DNA of 64,000 nt, from positions 2,783,204 to 2,847,203 of the forward strand of contig OY969913.1 in NCBI GenBank assembly GCA_963704515.1, given 5' to 3'. Below are positions 54,696-62,790 of this stretch, one piece after another. How positions within the stretch are numbered: the first letter of the stretch is position 1; the number at the start of each line of letters is the position of its first letter. Under the pieces are notes generated by a model, which was not told where the DNA came from, did no database searches, and was given only the letters and a program-made list of their open reading frames with translations. Position numbers and translations under genes: made by a program. Origin of the DNA: VRUE01 sp963704515 (GTDB lineage Bacteria > Actinomycetota > Thermoleophilia > Solirubrobacterales > 70-9).

Positions 54696-55532
54696 GTGAA
54701 GATCATGGTCGGCTTCGACGGCAGCGACGGCGGGCGCGACGCGCTGGCGCTGGCGCGGGTCGTCGCGGTGCCCGCGAAAGCCGAGGTGCTGGTGGTCGCC
54801 GTGATCCCCTACGGGCCGCTGCCGGTCGACTTCGAAGCGCTGGGAGCCGGCGCGGCCGCCGAGGCCGAGCCGCTGTTCGAGGAGGCGCGCGAGCGTCTCG
54901 CCGGACTCGCGGTCGAGACGCGCGTCTTCGGCGGCGGCTCGCCCGCCGGGGTGATGACCGACCTCGCCGAAGCGCAGGAGATTGACCTGATCGTCGTCGG
55001 CTCGCCCCACCGCGGCCCCGTCGGCCGGGCGCTGGTCGGCAGCGTCGCCGAGAGCCTCCTGCACGGCGCCCCCTGCGCCGCCCTCGTCGCCCCGCGCGGC
55101 TACGCCGGCGAGGCCCGCGAGCCCTTCCGCCGCGTCGCCGTCGCCTACGACGGCACGCCCGAAGCGAAGGCCGCGCTGGGCGCGGCCGAAGAAGTCGCGC
55201 TGCGAACCGACGCGACGATCCGCGTGCTCACGGTGGTCGCGCCGCCGGTTGCGATGCCGGGCGTCGCCGGGTACGTGCCGGTCGACCCGCCCGAGCCGGA
55301 GCGGATCGTCACCGAGGCGGTCAACTCGGTGGACTCGCGGCTCGGCGCCGAGAGCCGCCGGCTGGACGGCCCGCCCGCTCCGACCCTGGCCGCCGCCTGC
55401 GAGTCGGACGTCGACCTGCTGGTCGCCGGATCGCGCCGCTACGGGCCGGTGATGCGGGTCTTGCTCGGCTCGGTCTCCACGCAGCTGATCCACATGGCGC
55501 CCTGCCCGGTCCTGGTGGTGCCGCGACCGTGA
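54696..55532 (+). CDS. Universal stress protein with two Usp domains
   Basis: A 278-residue tandem UspA protein from the GTG at 54696; the open frame further upstream is non-coding. Domain 1 (about 1-140) begins KIMVGFDGSDGGRDALALA and has the ATP-loop GSPHRGPVGRALVGSVAESLLHGAPCAALV. Domain 2 (about 145-278) begins RVAVAYDGTPEAKAALGAA and has GSRRYGPVMRVLLGSVSTQLIHMAPCPVLVV. Both keep the G-2x-G-9x-G(S/T) ATP motif. Such proteins aid survival in starvation or hypoxia. It overlaps PEP synthase by 4 nt, linking stress to gluconeogenic flux. Confidence 0.92.
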   Translation: MKIMVGFDGSDGGRDALALARVVAVPAKAEVLVVAVIPYGPLPVDFEALGAGAAAEAEPLFEEARERLAGLAVETRVFGGGSPAGVMTDLAEAQEIDLIVVGSPHRGPVGRALVGSVAESLLHGAPCAALVAPRGYAGEAREPFRRVAVAYDGTPEAKAALGAAEEVALRTDATIRVLTVVAPPVAMPGVAGYVPVDPPEPERIVTEAVNSVDSRLGAESRRLDGPPAPTLAAACESDVDLLVAGSRRYGPVMRVLLGSVSTQLIHMAPCPVLVVPRP

Positions 55533-57862
55533 GCGCCGACGGGCAGACCCACAGCGTCGCCGACGCCGCGCGGCTCGCCACCGCTGACGCGGTGCGGCTC
55601 TTCGAGCGGCTCTCGCGCGCCGACGTCGATTACGCCGGCGGCAAGGGCGCCAACCTCGGCGAGCTGACCGCCGCCGGCTTCCCGGTGCCGCCCGGCTTCG
55701 TCGTCGGCGCCCCCACCTACGCAGCCTTCTGCGACGGCGGCGGACTGCGCGAGCGGATCGAGGAGCGGCTCGCCGCGGTCAACGTCGATGACACCGAGGC
55801 GCTCGAGGCGGCGGCCAGCGAGGTGCGCGAGATGGTCGAGGCCGAGCCGCTGCCAAGCGAGCTCACCGAGGCGATCGGCGACGCCTACGACCGCCTCGCC
55901 AAGGCCGCCGAAGACTCGGAGACCCCGGTCGCGGTGCGCTCCTCGGCCACCGCCGAGGACACCGAGTCGGCCTCCTTCGCCGGCATGAACGAGACCATGC
56001 TCAACGTGCGCGGGCGCGTGGCGGTGCTCGAGGCGGTGCGCCGCTGCTGGTCCTCGCTGTTCGGGGCGCGGACGATCTACTACCGCGCCAAGCGCGGCTT
56101 CGGCCAGGCCGACATGGACATCGCCGTCGTCATCCAGCGCCAGATCGCCTCGGCCCGCTCGGGAGTGATGTTCACCGTCGACCCGGCGTCGGGGGCGACC
56201 GACCGGCTGATCATCGAGGGCGCCTTCGGCCTCGGCGAGTCGGTCGTCTCGGGCTCGGTCTCGCCCGACCGCTACGTGGTCAGCAAGGACAAGCTGACGA
56301 TCCTGCGCAGCGAAGTGCGGCGCAAGGAGCTGACGATCGAGCCCAACGCCGACGGCGGCACGACCACGCGCGAGCTGGAGGAGCACGAGGCCGAGCAGCC
56401 GGTGCTGAGCGAGGAGGAGGTGCGCCGGGTCGCCGATCTCGGCGCCCGGATCGAGCAGCACTACGGCACCGCGCAGGACACCGAGTGGGCGATCGACACC
56501 GAGGGCGCGATCTGGATGCTGCAGTCGCGGCCGGTGACCGCCACCGGCGGCGTGCCACTGGCCGAGCCGACCGAGCAGAAGCGCGGCGAGATCCTGGTCC
56601 GCGGACTGGGTGCCGCGCCCGGCGTCGCCGCGGGCGCGGTGCGGGTGATCGCCGAGCTGTCGGGCGCCGACGACCTGGTCGAGGGCGAGATCCTGGTCAC
56701 CCATATGACCGCCCCCGACTGGGTGCCGCTGATGCGCAAGGCGGCGGCGATCGTCACCGACTCCGGCGGGATGACCTGTCACGCGGCGATCGTCTCGCGC
56801 GAGCTCGGCATCCCCTGCGTGGTCGGCACCGCCGAGGCGACCAAGGTTCTGCGCGACGGCGAGCTGGTCACGGTCGACGCCGGCGAGGGCGTGGTCACCG
56901 AGGGCGCGACGGCGCCGGCCCGGCCGGTCGCGGCGGAGGCGCCGGTGGCCGTCGCGGCGCCGGTGACCGGCACCAAGGTCCTCGTCAACCTCTCCGAGCC
57001 CTCACAGCTGAAGCGCGCCGCCGCCCTGCCGACGGACGGCTGCGGCCTGCTGCGCGCCGAGCTGATGGTGGTCGAGGCGCTCGAGGGCGTGCACCCGCGA
57101 CTGCTGATCGAGGAGGGCCGCGGCGAGCAGTTCGTCGAGCGGATGGCCGCCTCGCTGACCGCCTTCGCCAACGCCTTCGCGCCGCGGCCGATCACCTACC
57201 GGACGATCGACTTCCGCACCAACGAGTTCCGCGGCCTCGAAGGCGGCGAGCGCTTCGAGCCCGAGGAGGCCAACCCGATGATCGGCTACCGCGGGGCGCT
57301 GCGCTACACGCGCGAGCCCGACCTCCTGCGGCTCGAGCTGGACGCGATCGGCCGCGTCTGGGACGAGGGCCACACCAACTTCCACGTGATGATCCCCTTC
57401 GTGCGGACGCCGCGCGAGGTGGTCGCCGTGCGCGAGCAGATGGCCGCGGCGGGGCTGCTTGGCCGGCGGGGCTTCGAGCTCTGGGTGATGGCCGAGGTGC
57501 CCTCCGTCCTCTTCCACCTGCCGCGTTACGCCGAGCTGGGCGTGACCGGGATCTCGATCGGCTCCAACGACCTGACCCAGCTGGTGCTCGGCGCCGACCG
57601 CGACTCCGAGCTGGTCGCCGAAGTCTTCGACGAGCGCGACGCCGCGGTCACCGAATACATCGCCCAGCTGCTCGGCCGGGCGCGCGAGCTCGGCCTGCAG
57701 ACCTCGATCTGCGGCCAGGCGCCGTCGGTCCACCCCGAGTACGCGGAGCTGCTGGTGCGCGCCGGGATCGACGCGATCTCGGTCAACATGGACGCCGTCG
57801 ACCGCGCCCGCCGCCTGATCGCCGCCGCCGAGCAACGGGTCCTGCTCGAGGGCGCGCGCTGA
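55529..57862 (+). CDS. ppsA: Phosphoenolpyruvate synthase
   Basis: A 777-residue enzyme from the GTG at 55529. Residues about 15-335 are the ATP-grasp PPDK N-terminal domain (YAGGKGANLGELTAAGFPVPPGFVV, VRSSATAEDTESASFAGMNETMLNV). About 375-455 is the swivelling His domain, catalytic His in DSGGMTCHAAIVSRELGIPCVVG. About 480-770 is the PEP/pyruvate TIM barrel (TIDFRTNEFRGLEGGERFEPEEANPMIGYRG, ISIGSNDLTQLVLGADRDS, TSICGQAPSVHPEYAELLVRAGIDAISVN). It makes PEP from pyruvate and ATP. It is coupled to the upstream usp gene by a 4-nt overlap. It is slightly shorter than the E. coli enzyme but all motifs are intact. Confidence 0.95.
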   Translation: MSADGQTHSVADAARLATADAVRLFERLSRADVDYAGGKGANLGELTAAGFPVPPGFVVGAPTYAAFCDGGGLRERIEERLAAVNVDDTEALEAAASEVREMVEAEPLPSELTEAIGDAYDRLAKAAEDSETPVAVRSSATAEDTESASFAGMNETMLNVRGRVAVLEAVRRCWSSLFGARTIYYRAKRGFGQADMDIAVVIQRQIASARSGVMFTVDPASGATDRLIIEGAFGLGESVVSGSVSPDRYVVSKDKLTILRSEVRRKELTIEPNADGGTTTRELEEHEAEQPVLSEEEVRRVADLGARIEQHYGTAQDTEWAIDTEGAIWMLQSRPVTATGGVPLAEPTEQKRGEILVRGLGAAPGVAAGAVRVIAELSGADDLVEGEILVTHMTAPDWVPLMRKAAAIVTDSGGMTCHAAIVSRELGIPCVVGTAEATKVLRDGELVTVDAGEGVVTEGATAPARPVAAEAPVAVAAPVTGTKVLVNLSEPSQLKRAAALPTDGCGLLRAELMVVEALEGVHPRLLIEEGRGEQFVERMAASLTAFANAFAPRPITYRTIDFRTNEFRGLEGGERFEPEEANPMIGYRGALRYTREPDLLRLELDAIGRVWDEGHTNFHVMIPFVRTPREVVAVREQMAAAGLLGRRGFELWVMAEVPSVLFHLPRYAELGVTGISIGSNDLTQLVLGADRDSELVAEVFDERDAAVTEYIAQLLGRARELGLQTSICGQAPSVHPEYAELLVRAGIDAISVNMDAVDRARRLIAAAEQRVLLEGAR

Positions 57863-57865
57863 GCG

Positions 57866-59287
57866 CTACTCGCCGTCGATGAGGCTGGCGACGAGGGCGA
57901 CGTACTCGCGCAGGCGGCCGATCGCGAGGAAACGGTCCTTGATCCGCGCCCGCGCGCCGGCGCCGAGGCGCTCGGCCTCGGCCGGGTCGGCGAGCACGCG
58001 CCGTATCGCGGCGCCGAAGCCGGCGAGATCGCGGGGGTCGCCGATCAGCACGCCGCTCTCGCCGTCGACGATCTGGTCCTGGATGCCGCCGACGCCGCTG
58101 GCGATCACCGGCTTGGCCTTCCACATCGCCTCGGTGACGGTCAGGCCGAAGCCCTCGGCGAGGCTCTTCTGCACGATCGCGTCGGCGCGGCGCTGGATCG
58201 CGTTGACCATCGCCGCGTTTTCGTCGAGGTCGTCCATCGGCAGGCTGACGAGGTGGACGCGGCGGCGCAGCGGGTCGGGCAGGCGGCGCCAGGACTCGGT
58301 CACGTCGCCGTAGACGGCGGCGCCCTCGGGATCGTCGGCAACGGCCCAGGTGACCGGGCCGACCAGGGCGAGGTGGGTGTCGGGGTCCTCGACGTAGCGG
58401 GCGAAGCAGTCGAGCAGGCCGCGCGGGTCCTTGAGCCGGTCCCAGCGCGAGACCTGGGCCACCAGCCGCGCGTCGTGCGGGATCAGCTCCTCCTGCAGCA
58501 GCGTGGCCGAGCGCTCGACCCGTCCCGGCGTGCCGTCGCCACGGGTGAAGACCGGCGCCGTCGACGGCGCGTCGTCGGCGAGCCCGACGGCGCGCAGGAT
58601 CGCGGCGACGTCCCCGGCGGGCAGCTCCTGGTTCTTCGGCGCGAAGGGGTCGATCGCCGGCGGCATCAGCCAGGCCTTCTCCCTGCGCAGGCCCTCCCAG
58701 ATGTAGGCCTCGCGCGAGAAGACGTAGGCGTCGGCGAGCTCGACGTAGGGGCGGAGGAAGTCCCAGCCCCCGTGCGCCAGCGCCCCCGGCTGGTCGACGC
58801 CGATGTGACAGCGCCAGATCGTCTTCACGCCGGCCGCGTGCATCGCCGGCACCAGGCCCGCGGTCTGCGGGTCGTGCAGGTAGACGACGTCGTCCGGCTG
58901 GATCAGGCGGGCGAGCTGCGCGGCGCTGGCCCGCAGGGTTCCCTCGTAGAGCTTGCGCTCCGCCTCGCCCAACGCCCCGCCGTCGCCCGCGTCGTCGTGC
59001 AGGTGGTTGTGGATGCGCTTGGTCAGGGCGAAGAACTCGGGCTCCTCCTGAAGGACGACCCAGCGGGTGTCGACCCCGACGCCGCGCACGTAGGGCAGCA
59101 GCGCGTGGAGGATCTCGGCGACGCCGCCGCCGCGCGCGGTCGAGTTGACGTGCCAGATCGCCCGCCCCTCGAACTCCTCGCGCGCCGCGGCGGCGACCGC
59201 CTCAAAGGCCGGGTACTCGTCCCCCATCAGCTCCTTGAACCGCTCGAGCGGCTGGGACGGGATCTGGACTGGCTCAGGTCTCGCCAC
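57866..59287 (-). CDS. GT4 glycosyltransferase, trehalose synthase (TreT)-like
   Basis: A 473-residue GT-B enzyme from the GTG at 59285-59287. The N-terminal domain has WHVNSTARGGGVAEILHALLPYVRGVGVDTRWVVL and LHDPQTAGLVPAMHAAGVKTIWRCHIGVD. The C-terminal domain has LVAQVSRWDRLKDPRGLLDCFARYV and the donor-binding VQKSLAEGFGLTVTEAMWKAKPVIASGVGGIQDQI with the EGFGLT-x-x-E motif. This matches TreT/GT4 trehalose synthases, which join NDP-glucose and glucose. A related glucosyl transfer cannot be excluded. Trehalose would complement osmoprotectant uptake encoded at 37033-40693. The stop is 3 nt from the convergent PEP synthase stop. Confidence 0.88.
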   Translation of the reverse strand: MARPEPVQIPSQPLERFKELMGDEYPAFEAVAAAAREEFEGRAIWHVNSTARGGGVAEILHALLPYVRGVGVDTRWVVLQEEPEFFALTKRIHNHLHDDAGDGGALGEAERKLYEGTLRASAAQLARLIQPDDVVYLHDPQTAGLVPAMHAAGVKTIWRCHIGVDQPGALAHGGWDFLRPYVELADAYVFSREAYIWEGLRREKAWLMPPAIDPFAPKNQELPAGDVAAILRAVGLADDAPSTAPVFTRGDGTPGRVERSATLLQEELIPHDARLVAQVSRWDRLKDPRGLLDCFARYVEDPDTHLALVGPVTWAVADDPEGAAVYGDVTESWRRLPDPLRRRVHLVSLPMDDLDENAAMVNAIQRRADAIVQKSLAEGFGLTVTEAMWKAKPVIASGVGGIQDQIVDGESGVLIGDPRDLAGFGAAIRRVLADPAEAERLGAGARARIKDRFLAIGRLREYVALVASLIDGE

Positions 59288-59421
59288 GTATTCAGCCTCT
59301 CATCCACCCGCCCGGATGTGAAGCGTGGATTTCCCGAGCAGGCTCAGTACGTACTACCGATGTGAACGCCGCCCCCCGCGCCTAGCGTGTCAGTTCGACC
59401 AGCACAGGAAGGAGCTAGCCG

Positions 59422-60495
59422 ATGACCGAGACGATGAAGGCGGCCGTGTTCGAGGGCAACGAGCGGATCGTGCTCGAGGAGAAACCGCTGCCGCCCTGCG
59501 GCCCCACCGACGCGATCGTGAAGATCTCGCTGACGACGATCTGCGGCACCGACGTGCATATCTGGCGCGAGGAGTACCCGGTCGAGCAGGGCCGGATCGT
59601 CGGCCACGAGCCGGTCGGCACGATCCACCAGCTCGGCGGCGCGGTCTCCGGATACGAGGTCGGCGACCGTGTCCTGGTCGGCGCGATCACCCCATGCGGC
59701 ACCTGCTTCTACTGCCAGAACCACAACGAGGCGCAGTGCTCGGGCTACGAGGACGAGTGGAAGATGATCGGCGGCTGGCAGCTGGGCAACTCGATCGACG
59801 GCGTCCAGGCCGAGTACTTCCGGGTGCCCTACGCGCAGGCCAACATGGCGAAGATCCCCGACGATCTCTCCGACGAGCAGTGCGTGCTGCTCGCCGACAT
59901 CGCCTCGACCGGGATCTCGGCGGCGGAGACCGGCGGGGTGCGGATCGGCCAGACCGTGGCGGTCTTCGCCCAGGGCCCGATCGGCCTCTGCGCGACGGCC
60001 GGCGCCCGGCTGATGGGCGCCTCGCTGGTGATCGGCGTCGACCGGATCGCCGGCCGCCTGGAGCTCTCCAAGAAGATGGGCGCCGACGAGACGATCGACT
60101 TCTCCGAAGAAGACCCGATCGCGGCGATCAAGCGGCTCACCGGCGGGCGCGGCGTCGACGTCGCGATCGAGGCTCTGGGAACCCAGCAGACCTTCGAGTC
60201 GTGCCTGGCCGCGACCCGCCCGGGCGGCATCGTCTCCAGCCTGGGCGTCTACGGCGGCAAGCTCGAGGTCCCGCTGGAGCCCTTCGTCTACGGCATCGGC
60301 GACAAGAAGATCCTCACCACCCTCTGCCCCGGCGGCAAGGAGCGCATGCGAACCCTGATGGAGATGGTCCGCCACGGCCGCCTCAACCTCGACCCCCTGA
60401 TCACCCACCACTTCTCCCTCGACCAGATCGAGGAGGCCTACGACCTCTTCGGCAACCAGCGCGAAGGCGTAGTCAAGATCGGGCTGACGCCTTAA
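59422..60495 (+). CDS. Zinc-dependent medium-chain alcohol dehydrogenase
   Basis: A 357-residue MDR enzyme. Catalytic zinc ligands lie in TTICGTDVHIWREEYP and GRIVGHEPVG. The structural zinc is held by four cysteines in CGTCFYCQNHNEAQC. The cofactor loop QTVAVFAQGPIGLCATAGARLMGAS lacks a textbook GxGxxG (GPIGL), as in threonine/sorbitol-dehydrogenase relatives. DRIAGRLELSKKMGADETIDF suggests NAD(H) or NADP(H) preference cannot be fixed. GGAAGGAGC stands 6 nt before the ATG. It is monocistronic, followed by a toxin-antitoxin operator. Similar enzymes oxidise isopropanol, butanediol or glutathione-independent formaldehyde adducts. Confidence 0.93.
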   Translation: MTETMKAAVFEGNERIVLEEKPLPPCGPTDAIVKISLTTICGTDVHIWREEYPVEQGRIVGHEPVGTIHQLGGAVSGYEVGDRVLVGAITPCGTCFYCQNHNEAQCSGYEDEWKMIGGWQLGNSIDGVQAEYFRVPYAQANMAKIPDDLSDEQCVLLADIASTGISAAETGGVRIGQTVAVFAQGPIGLCATAGARLMGASLVIGVDRIAGRLELSKKMGADETIDFSEEDPIAAIKRLTGGRGVDVAIEALGTQQTFESCLAATRPGGIVSSLGVYGGKLEVPLEPFVYGIGDKKILTTLCPGGKERMRTLMEMVRHGRLNLDPLITHHFSLDQIEEAYDLFGNQREGVVKIGLTP

Positions 60496-60503
60496 GAGGC
60501 ATA

Positions 60504-60521
60504 TGTATCACGCGTGATACA
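60504..60521. promoter_or_regulatory. 18-bp perfect palindrome, autoregulatory operator of the vapBC operon
   Basis: TGTATCACGCGTGATACA is fully palindromic. It overlaps the TACAGT -10 box (60518-60523), which ends 6 nt before the GTG of the antitoxin gene. Binding by the antitoxin/toxin complex would block the promoter, the usual mode of TA autoregulation. Confidence 0.75.
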
Positions 60522-60529
60522 GTCCTGAT

Positions 60530-60763
60530 GTGACAACGGTCAGCATTCGCGAGCTTCGCAATCACGGTGGCGACGTTGTAGATCGGGCTGCCCGCGGCGA
60601 GCAGATCACGATCACCCGGTCGGGCAAGGAGGTGGCTGAGTTGCGACCGATTCGCGAGCCGCTCTCGGGTGGCGCGCTGCTGAATCGCTGGAACCGGCTG
60701 CCTGCAGTCGACCCAGCGAGCCTGCGTGCCGGTCTCGATGATGTGCTCGACTCAAGCCTTTGA
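60530..60763 (+). CDS. vapB: Phd/YefM-type antitoxin (VapB)
   Basis: A 77-residue antitoxin from the GTG at 60530. Residues 1-50 (TTVSIRELRNHGGDVVDRAARGEQITITRSGKEVAELRPI) are the Phd/YefM DNA-binding fold. The C-terminal part (LLNRWNRLPAVDPASLRAGLDDVLDSSL) is the toxin-wrapping tail. It overlaps the toxin gene by 4 nt (TTGA). Lower GC than neighbours and CA-rich codons suggest acquisition by transfer. The palindrome just upstream is its probable binding site. Confidence 0.92.
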   Translation: MTTVSIRELRNHGGDVVDRAARGEQITITRSGKEVAELRPIREPLSGGALLNRWNRLPAVDPASLRAGLDDVLDSSL

Positions 60764-61191
60764 CCGACGCCCGTGAAACGCGGCAGCGAGGGATCCTCGA
60801 CACCTCAACGGTCATTCTTCTCCAGCGTCTGACCGACCCAGCCAGCCTCCCCGACGAGCCGGTCATCACATCTGTGACCCTCGCCGAGCTCGCCGTGGGA
60901 CCCTTGATCGCAACGGACGACAACGAACGAGCCAGTCGCCAAGCGCATCTCCAGCAAGCCGAGGCCGACTTCGATCCCCTGCCCTTCGACGCGGACGCCG
61001 CACGCGCCTTTGGCCGGGTGGCTGCATCTCTGCGCCGTGCGGGCCGCAAGGCAGCCGCACGAACATATGACGCGATGATCGCTGCCATCGCGATCGCCAA
61101 TGACCTGCCCGTCTATACGTGCAACCCCGATGACTTCGAAGGAATCGATGGCCTGTCTGTGACGGCGGTGGCGGTGCCGCCAGATAGATGA
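60760..61191 (+). CDS. vapC: PIN-domain ribonuclease toxin (VapC)
   Basis: A 143-residue PIN toxin from a TTG at 60760. The acidic residues are Asp in GILDTSTVILLQRL, Glu in VTLAELAVGPL, Asp in TYDAMIAAIAIANDLPVYTCNPDDF, and the last Asp of NPDDF, forming the Mg2+ site of a tRNA- or rRNA-cutting nuclease. It is coupled to vapB by a 4-nt overlap and, unusually, to a P-loop kinase gene at its 3' end by another 4 nt. It looks intact. Confidence 0.92.
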   Translation: MTDARETRQRGILDTSTVILLQRLTDPASLPDEPVITSVTLAELAVGPLIATDDNERASRQAHLQQAEADFDPLPFDADAARAFGRVAASLRRAGRKAAARTYDAMIAAIAIANDLPVYTCNPDDFEGIDGLSVTAVAVPPDR

Positions 61192-61895
61192 GCGATTCCA
61201 TCGCCAGCCTCGCCAGGGACGCGATCTCCCTACTGCGAGCTTCGGGCAAGCAGCGCTACCTCATCGGAATCGCCGGACAGCCAGGGGCCGGCAAGTCAAC
61301 CCTGGTCGCGGCGCTGGTCAAAGCCTGCTCCAAAGAGCTGGGCGAGCAGCGCGTCGTCGGCCTGCCGATGGACGGCTTTCACCTCACCAACCAGGAGCTC
61401 GAGGCGGCTGGGTTGCGCGACCGCAAGGGGGCCCCTGCCACCTTCAACGGCCGTCGATTCGTTGAGGCGATCGCAGCAGTCTCAGGGCCCACGGTTGCCG
61501 CCGCCGCCTGGCCTTCCTACAGTCGCGTGCTCCACGAACCTGTTCCGGACGCCATACAGATTCCATCGTCGGCGCAACTGATCTTCATCGAGGGCAACTA
61601 CCTCCTGCTCCCCGACTGGCCCTGGTCCGCCGCTCGCGAGCTGCTCGACCGCATCTGGTACGTCTTCGCAGAGCTCGAGACCATAAAGACCCGTCTGATC
61701 AAGCGACAGCTAGACGCCGGCAAGTCCCCCGCCGAAGCCAGCGCCCATGTGGTCGACTCGGACCTTGCAAACGCACAGGAGATCTCCGCAACCAAGTCCT
61801 TCGCCAGCCGCATCGTGAGGATCGACGCGCGGGATCCTCTGCTGGAGGGGCTGAAAGACCCCGCAACCGGCAAACCGATAATCACCGACGACTAG
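61188..61895 (+). CDS. Nucleoside/nucleotide kinase family P-loop protein (FrcK/YggC-like)
   Basis: A 235-residue kinase. It has P-loop LIGIAGQPGAGKSTLVAAL, VVGLPMDGFHLTNQELEAAGLRDRKGAPATFNGRRFVEAI, AWPSYSRVLHEPVPDAIQIP and LIFIEGNYLLLPDWPWSAARELLDRIWYV. This is the uridine-kinase/pantothenate-kinase-like group that includes FrcK of fructose uptake loci. The probable substrate is a sugar or nucleoside. It overlaps vapC by 4 nt (ATGA) and so belongs to the TA operon. Nearby on the other strand is a PfkB sugar kinase, so a sugar-related pair is possible. Base composition is somewhat lower in GC, like vapBC. Confidence 0.85.
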   Translation: MSDSIASLARDAISLLRASGKQRYLIGIAGQPGAGKSTLVAALVKACSKELGEQRVVGLPMDGFHLTNQELEAAGLRDRKGAPATFNGRRFVEAIAAVSGPTVAAAAWPSYSRVLHEPVPDAIQIPSSAQLIFIEGNYLLLPDWPWSAARELLDRIWYVFAELETIKTRLIKRQLDAGKSPAEASAHVVDSDLANAQEISATKSFASRIVRIDARDPLLEGLKDPATGKPIITDD

Positions 61896-61905
61896 CTCGG
61901 GTGGT

Positions 61906-62790
61906 CTAGCGCCGGTCCAAATGGACGGCCTCGAGCCTCACCCGCCGCTCGGTCGCTGAAGGGACGGAAATCACCGCGACGAAATCGCGCTCGCCGACCT
62001 GGCGGTGCAGGGAACGCCACTTTTCGGCCAGATACCAAGCCGCGCCGATGGTCCCAACCGGCCCGACACCCGCGACGAGGAACCATCGCCGCCCCGGATG
62101 ATCCTCCGGTTCGGGGGTGTGCCTGAGGACGAGGCCCATCTGGCGCTCGTCGTCACTGCGGAACTCCGAGCCGTCCGCCAGCCTGACGTACTCCGAGCCA
62201 TTTTCGTCCGGGACGATCTCGAACAACGGCCTTTCCGAGGTTGCCAGATAGAGGTGCGTGCAGTCGTTGCTGCTAAGGCCAACCGACATGAAGCTGCAGT
62301 CGCACTGATGGACCGCCGTCGTGTCGGGCCGCAGCTCGAACCGCCGGCCGTGGTTGGATTCGAAAAGGCCTGAGAGGTAGACCAGCGCTTCCATGTCGTT
62401 TGCGGCAACCGCGCGGGGAAGGTCAACGCGATGCACCGTGTTGGCGAATTGCTTCTTCGACTTGGCGTATAGGCGTTGCGGGTTGTGGTCTGCGAGCGAA
62501 TCGACCACCTCGGGCGCAAGCACGAACTCGGGAAATACGAACACCGCGCAGCGCTCGAGCATCTCGCTGCCGAAGAACGCGTTCGAGACGGTATTGAGGT
62601 AGCGACGGTGGAACGTCTGCACCAACAACAGCGAAGCCATGAAAAGGAACGACGAGGCAATCGCGACGAGTATTTCGCGCCACGGGCTGGGCACGGCGAA
62701 AGAGACCGCGATCAGCAGAAGGGCGACGCAAGCCGCCAGCATCTCGACGTTGACCAACCGTTCGAACCCCGGCCGACGGAGGGATCTCAT
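61906..62790 (-). CDS. Two-helix membrane protein with uncharacterised cytosolic domain
   Basis: A 294-residue protein that I do not recognise with certainty. Two helices at about 15-60 (MLAACVALLLIAVSFAV and ILVAIASSFLFMASLLLV) are followed by a soluble region. That region has VFVFPEFVLAPEV, HRVDLPRAVAANDMEALVYLSGLF, CDCSFMSVGLSSNDCTHLYLAT and a C-terminal RWFLVAGVGPVGTIGAAWYLAEKWRSLHRQVGERDFVAVISV. The final Gly-rich stretch is like sensor or nucleotide-binding domains found behind two-helix anchors in signalling and defence proteins. It overlaps the upstream PfkB kinase gene by 4 nt, so it probably works with that kinase or its product. Lower GC than the flanks. Confidence 0.7.
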   Translation of the reverse strand: MRSLRRPGFERLVNVEMLAACVALLLIAVSFAVPSPWREILVAIASSFLFMASLLLVQTFHRRYLNTVSNAFFGSEMLERCAVFVFPEFVLAPEVVDSLADHNPQRLYAKSKKQFANTVHRVDLPRAVAANDMEALVYLSGLFESNHGRRFELRPDTTAVHQCDCSFMSVGLSSNDCTHLYLATSERPLFEIVPDENGSEYVRLADGSEFRSDDERQMGLVLRHTPEPEDHPGRRWFLVAGVGPVGTIGAAWYLAEKWRSLHRQVGERDFVAVISVPSATERRVRLEAVHLDRR

